Source: Rhodospirillaceae bacterium
GTDB lineage: Bacteria; Pseudomonadota; Alphaproteobacteria; UBA828
Assembly (NCBI GenBank): GCA_018666805.1
Contig: JABIXB010000216.1
Coordinates: forward strand, 1 to 34,318
Length of the DNA: 34,318 nt
Reading direction: 5' to 3'
Below, in pieces: positions 31,147-34,318 of the stretch; the first letter of the stretch is position 1, and every line of letters starts with the position of its first letter. The translations under genes and the position numbers were made by a program. The notes beneath the pieces are model-generated. The model saw only the letters and a program-made list of their open reading frames with translations. It was not told the DNA's origin and did not search any database.

Positions 31147-33209
31147 GCGGGTTTAACCCAGACGGACGTATCGTGGAACACCGCGCCGCCGACCGGCCCG
31201 GCGGGGTCAGCCGAGGTCAGGGTGTTGACGCCGAGGCCGTTCTCAAAGGCGCCGTTCGGCCAGACTGATTCGATCACCACAACACCTTGTTTCTGGCCGT
31301 TCTCGGCGATGCGTGCCGGCAGCGTGATCTCGCCCAGCATGTTGCCGACCCTGAGACGCGTCCCTTTACTGACACCCATTTTCTTGGCGTCAACCGGCGC
31401 CAGCAGGATCGAGGGCTTGTCCTCGCGCTTTATCGAGGTCTCGGTCTCGGTGAAACTTGTATTGAGGTAATTATGCGCCGGTGCGGTGACCAGGCGGAAG
31501 GGATGCGCCTCGTCGCTCGCGTCAATCGCCTCGCAATAGTCGGGCAGCGCCGGCAGGTCCGGGCCGGTGGTGCCAATCGCCGGCCAATCGACCCTGAAAT
31601 GAAATTTCTTGTCGTCGGTCTTGAAGCCACTGAGGAAATGCGCGTCGTCAAAGCTTGGCGCGCAATCGTACCAGCGCATCTCATTAACCGCATCGGCGCT
31701 CGGCCAGCCGGCGCCAAGGAAGATGTCGTCGATCATCTGCCACACGCTCATATCGAAGCCGCGATGTTCCGCACCCAGGCGTTTGGCCAGTTCGCAAACG
31801 ACGAAATGATTGTCGCGCGCCTCGGCGAATGGCTCGATCATCCGGGCGCCGACCATGACATGGCTGTGCCCGCCGGCGAGATAGAAATCGTCATGCTCGA
31901 GAAATGTCGTGGCGGGGAGGACGATATCGGCGAGCTTGGCCGTATCGGTCATGAATTGCTCGTGCACGGCGAGGAAAAAATCCTCACGCCGCAGGCCGGC
32001 ATTGACTTTGGCCGATTCCGGCGCGACCACGGCCGGGTTGGTGTTTTGCATGATCGTTGCTGTGACCGGCGGGCCGTTGCCGAGGTCGGCCTTGTCGCCG
32101 GTTAAGACCGGGCCGATGCGCGACATATCGAGGACGCGGATATCGGGGTCGAGCGCGTCCAGCCCCTGCAGCAGGGTTTTGTCGTAATCATAGAGGCTGC
32201 CATTGCTGAAAAACGCACCGCCACCCTTGTGCCGCCATGCGCCCGTCACTGCCGGCAGGCAGGTTGCTGCATGCATGTTGGCGGCGCCGTTGCGCGTCCG
32301 GGTAAAGCCATAGCCGAGGCGCAGGAAGCTGCGCTCAGTGCGGCCATAGAGGCGGGCGAATTCTGTGATCTCCTCGATCGAGAGACCGGTGATCGGCGCC
32401 GCCCAGTCCGGACCGCGCGCCGATAAATGCTGCTCCAATTCGGGCGGAAAATCGGTGAATTCGGAAAGATAATCGCGGTCGGCAAGACCCTCACGAAAGA
32501 GAATATGCATCACCGCGCAGGCAAGCGCGCCATCGGTGCCGGGCCTGAGCGCGAGGTGGAGGTCAGCCACCTTGGCTGTCCGTGTTTGATAGGGGTCGAT
32601 TACCACCAGCTTGGCGCCGCGCTCTTTCCTCGCGCGGCTGATATGGGTCATCACATTGACCTGCGTCGAGGCCGGATTGACGCCCCAACAGAGAATCAAA
32701 TCTGATTCAGCCATTTCGCGCGGATCGCTGCCCATACAGGCGCCGACGCCGGCTGAATAGCCGGCCCGCGCGGTCGACGAACAGATGGTTTCTAATTGCC
32801 CCGAATAGCGCTTCACATTGCGCAGGCGGTTGAGGCCGAAGCGTTGCACCAGGCCCATGGTGCCGGCATAGAAATAGGGCCAAACCGCTTCGCTGCCATA
32901 GCCTTGCTCGGCCTTGAGAAAGGCTTCCGCTACTTCATCCAGGGCATCGTCCCAGGAAATCTGTTGAAATTCACCGCTCGCTTTGTTGCCGGTGCGCCGT
33001 AAAGGATGCGCCACGCGGCCAGGATGATGTATGCGCTCGGCGTAGCGCGCGACCTTGGCGCAAATCACGCCGGCGGTGTAGTCATTGTCGCGCGCGCCGC
33101 GCACCTTGCCGATTGTATTGGCGTCGAGCCGCTCGACCTCAAGCGCGCAGGTGCTCGGGCAATCATGCGGGCAAACCGTACTGACATAGGTGCTCGCGGT
33201 GGATGTCAC
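31143..33209 (-). CDS. Molybdopterin-dependent oxidoreductase (formate dehydrogenase/DMSO reductase family)
   Basis: 688 residues. The [4Fe-4S] site is C13, C17, C21 and C50 (C-x3-C-x3-C-x28-C). Mo-bisMGD motifs include the GVNPASTQ, VIDPYQTRTAKVADLHLALRPGTDGALACA and VLPATTFLEHDD blocks, plus a C-terminal molybdopterin dinucleotide-binding domain (about 575-688). The metal ligand is likely near ICSSTARAGY (about residue 145), with Cys or Ser possible; no UGA selenocysteine codon is seen. No TAT signal peptide is present, so it is cytoplasmic. No small subunit or electron-transfer partner gene is adjacent. The start is GTG with GGAGAG upstream. Substrate unknown. Confidence 0.9.
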   Translation of the reverse strand: MTSTASTYVSTVCPHDCPSTCALEVERLDANTIGKVRGARDNDYTAGVICAKVARYAERIHHPGRVAHPLRRTGNKASGEFQQISWDDALDEVAEAFLKAEQGYGSEAVWPYFYAGTMGLVQRFGLNRLRNVKRYSGQLETICSSTARAGYSAGVGACMGSDPREMAESDLILCWGVNPASTQVNVMTHISRARKERGAKLVVIDPYQTRTAKVADLHLALRPGTDGALACAVMHILFREGLADRDYLSEFTDFPPELEQHLSARGPDWAAPITGLSIEEITEFARLYGRTERSFLRLGYGFTRTRNGAANMHAATCLPAVTGAWRHKGGGAFFSNGSLYDYDKTLLQGLDALDPDIRVLDMSRIGPVLTGDKADLGNGPPVTATIMQNTNPAVVAPESAKVNAGLRREDFFLAVHEQFMTDTAKLADIVLPATTFLEHDDFYLAGGHSHVMVGARMIEPFAEARDNHFVVCELAKRLGAEHRGFDMSVWQMIDDIFLGAGWPSADAVNEMRWYDCAPSFDDAHFLSGFKTDDKKFHFRVDWPAIGTTGPDLPALPDYCEAIDASDEAHPFRLVTAPAHNYLNTSFTETETSIKREDKPSILLAPVDAKKMGVSKGTRLRVGNMLGEITLPARIAENGQKQGVVVIESVWPNGAFENGLGVNTLTSADPAGPVGGAVFHDTSVWVKPA

Positions 33210-33397
33210 AGCGCTCTCCTCAGACTTTAAATTCGATGGGAATTCTCATAGCATCAAATAGTGACCGGTTTGCCGGCGCCTGTCACGAGGGAGCGATGAA
33301 ATAGATATTTCGATGGAAATAATTTATTAAATTCAATGTGTTGTGTTAGCTTTTTTAATATTCGACCGAGTTGCGCTATGGTGCGCGGATACGCGGC
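33210..33397. promoter_or_regulatory. AT-rich divergent region, molybdoenzyme / coiled-coil gene
   Basis: 188-bp gap between divergent genes, AT-rich from about 33295 onward. It contains a small palindrome GAAATA-GA-TATTTC (33298-33311) and a T-run at 33351-33356. No firm promoter hexamers could be assigned. An in-frame TTG at 33371 could extend the coiled-coil gene by nine residues. Confidence 0.4.
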
Positions 33398-34174
33398 ATG
33401 AGCATGAATTTAGACCCAGACACTTCAGCACCGAGTCTTGAGCATGAGCTCGAGGTCGATAATCGGCATTTGCAGCAAACCATCGGCGCGCTGCGCGATC
33501 AGCTCGAGCGCACGCAGCTCGAGAAAAGCGAGGCTGTGCAAAGGGCGGTGGCGGCCCTATCCGATGAATTGGCGCAGTTGAAGGCAACCGCCAATGCGTT
33601 GCGCGACAGGCTCGAGCGCGAGCGCCTCGACAGCCAGGAGGCGGTGCAGAAGGCACTTGCGGCGGCAAATGCCGAAAACGCACAGGTGCGGGAAACCGCG
33701 AGTGCGCTGCGCGACAGTATGGAGCGCCTGCGGATTGAGAAAGACGAAGCTGTGCAGCGCGTCCGCTCCGATGCCAATGACGAAGCCCGGCAGTTGCAGT
33801 CGACCACGAATGCCCTACGGGATGAGTTGGAAAAAATGCGCATCGATAGCGACGAAAGCGAGCAGCGTGTCCGCTCCACCGCGCAAAATGAGAGCGCGCA
33901 ATTGCGCGAGACGATCAATGCCGTGCGCGATGAGTTCGACAAGGCGCGCATCGACGGGGATGAGAAAGCACAGAAGGTAAATGCCTCATCGCAGGATGAG
34001 ATCGCGCAATTACAATCCGCCGCCCATGCCCTGCGCGACCGGTTGGAACGGGAATCCGCTCAATATTATGCCAAATTAGAGAGAATTGAGCGAGACTCGC
34101 AGTCGGAAATTGCCCAATTGCATGATACCATAGCGGTGCTGCGCGAACGGCTGGAGAGCGAACATGGCGCGTGA
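33398..34174 (+). CDS. Coiled-coil protein made of 36-residue repeats
   Basis: About 258 residues, almost entirely alpha-helical and strongly charged, with no membrane segment, signal peptide or known domain. After a short N-terminal part it consists of six complete 36-residue units and a partial seventh. Each begins (Q/H)-(L/V)-x-x-T/A and contains A-L-R-D-x-(L/M)-E-(R/K), then a stretch such as DEAVQ-(R/K) and a Ser/Asp/Glu-Ala end. 36 can be read as two heptads plus two hendecads, which is compatible with a long rod. Function unknown; a structural, scaffold or DNA/granule-associated role is possible. The start is uncertain (ATG 33398 or 33404, TTG 33371). Its 3' end overlaps the next gene by 11 bp. 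Confidence 0.85.
   Translation: MSMNLDPDTSAPSLEHELEVDNRHLQQTIGALRDQLERTQLEKSEAVQRAVAALSDELAQLKATANALRDRLERERLDSQEAVQKALAAANAENAQVRETASALRDSMERLRIEKDEAVQRVRSDANDEARQLQSTTNALRDELEKMRIDSDESEQRVRSTAQNESAQLRETINAVRDEFDKARIDGDEKAQKVNASSQDEIAQLQSAAHALRDRLERESAQYYAKLERIERDSQSEIAQLHDTIAVLRERLESEHGA
33467..34171 (+). repeat. 108-bp tandem coding repeat (6 full units plus partial)
   Basis: Units start at 33467, 33575, 33683, 33791, 33899, 34007 and 34115, with the last truncated at the gene end. The period is exactly 108 bp with no insertion or deletion. Units differ considerably at nucleotide level, so the duplication is old and the length has been held by selection. Confidence 0.85.
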
Positions 34175-34318
34175 AAAGCAAGGCGGAAAATCTGCCGCAA
34201 AACGCTCGAGTAGACGTGGCGTGGTGCGCGCCGGAAAAGTGACGGCTGCAACGAACGGCAGCAAGAAAAAGAATAACGCTAAAGCGGCGGCGCGCGGCAA
34301 GGCAAAAACCAATGGCGG
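34164..34318 (+). CDS. Lys/Ala-rich basic protein (3' end outside window)
   Basis: The frame opens at ATG 34164, preceded by GGAGAG, and stays open to the window edge (51 codons visible). The peptide is rich in Lys, Arg, Ala, Gly and Ser with KKKNNAKAAARGKAK, resembling the basic tails of histone H1-like, AlgP or PhaF-type proteins. No domain can be called from this part. It overlaps the coiled-coil gene by 11 bp, so the two are surely co-translated and may work together, for example on nucleic acid or a granule surface. Confidence 0.7.
   Translation, partial: MAREKQGGKSAAKRSSRRGVVRAGKVTAATNGSKKKNNAKAAARGKAKTNG

Noticed and set aside
33298-33311. GAAATA-GA-TATTTC inverted repeat as an operator
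   Set aside because: Only 6-bp arms in an AT-rich stretch, easily due to chance; mentioned in the intergenic entry but not claimed as a site.
1-34318. Possible prophage, integrative element or genomic island boundaries
   Set aside because: No integrase, transposase, tRNA gene or flanking direct repeats were seen, so horizontal transfer cannot be supported from this window.

Overview
The window reads as chromosomal DNA of a heterotrophic Alphaproteobacterium. Evidence: moderately high GC, tightly packed genes with ATGA/TAATG overlaps, and two sensor kinases whose HisKA segments carry the FG-x-(I/L)-G...Y-x-EY...SG...LL..INDIL pattern familiar from alphaproteobacterial PleC/PdhS-like kinases. 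Genus cannot be told from the sequence. No tRNA, rRNA, CRISPR array, transposase or integrase gene was seen. The content is almost entirely accessory catabolism plus signalling.

Layout. (1) 1-2637: the Gly/Ser-repeat tail of a truncated protein, then a membrane CHASE2-PAS histidine kinase. (2) 2764-14349, all on the plus strand: up to eleven genes that could form one transcription unit. They are a D-apionate-lactonase-like protein, an ABM-type monooxygenase, an HpcH/HpaI aldolase, a D-2-hydroxyacid dehydrogenase, a pair of acyl-CoA dehydrogenases, an ADP-forming-type acyl-CoA ligase, a crotonase, a VOC protein, a PcaD-like hydrolase and a PLP-dependent dehydratase. (3) 14350-18136, minus strand: prpB-like lyase, CaiB/BaiF CoA-transferase, crotonase and glyoxalase II, with a striking 49-bp palindrome just before the last gene. 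(4) 18205-21012, plus: S33-type alpha/beta hydrolase and a Cache-HAMP histidine kinase. (5) 21024-22977, minus: two luciferase-like monooxygenases; then a plus-strand SDR (23091-23852). (6) 23903-27571, minus: cupredoxin, cytochrome P460-like protein with NPC-type cysteine clusters, a large secreted protein of unknown function, and a nitrilase-superfamily amidase. (7) 27734-31146, plus: SMP-30 lactonase, isochorismatase-fold protein lacking the usual Cys, class V PLP enzyme, and an unknown CxxC protein. (8) 31143-33209, minus: molybdopterin oxidoreductase. (9) 33398-34318, plus: a coiled-coil protein built of exact 36-residue repeats, followed by a Lys/Ala-rich protein cut by the window end.

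How it may work together (inference): region 2 has the parts to open a lactone, cleave or reduce a hydroxy acid, activate an acid to its CoA ester, desaturate and hydrate it. Region 3 adds CoA transfer and a C4/C3-yielding lyase. Region 7 repeats the lactonase-plus-hydrolase theme. No substrate can be named with confidence. The least explained items are the Cys-cluster P460/cupredoxin pair, the 36-residue repeat protein with its basic partner, the 49-bp palindrome, and the long lactonase-led operon.
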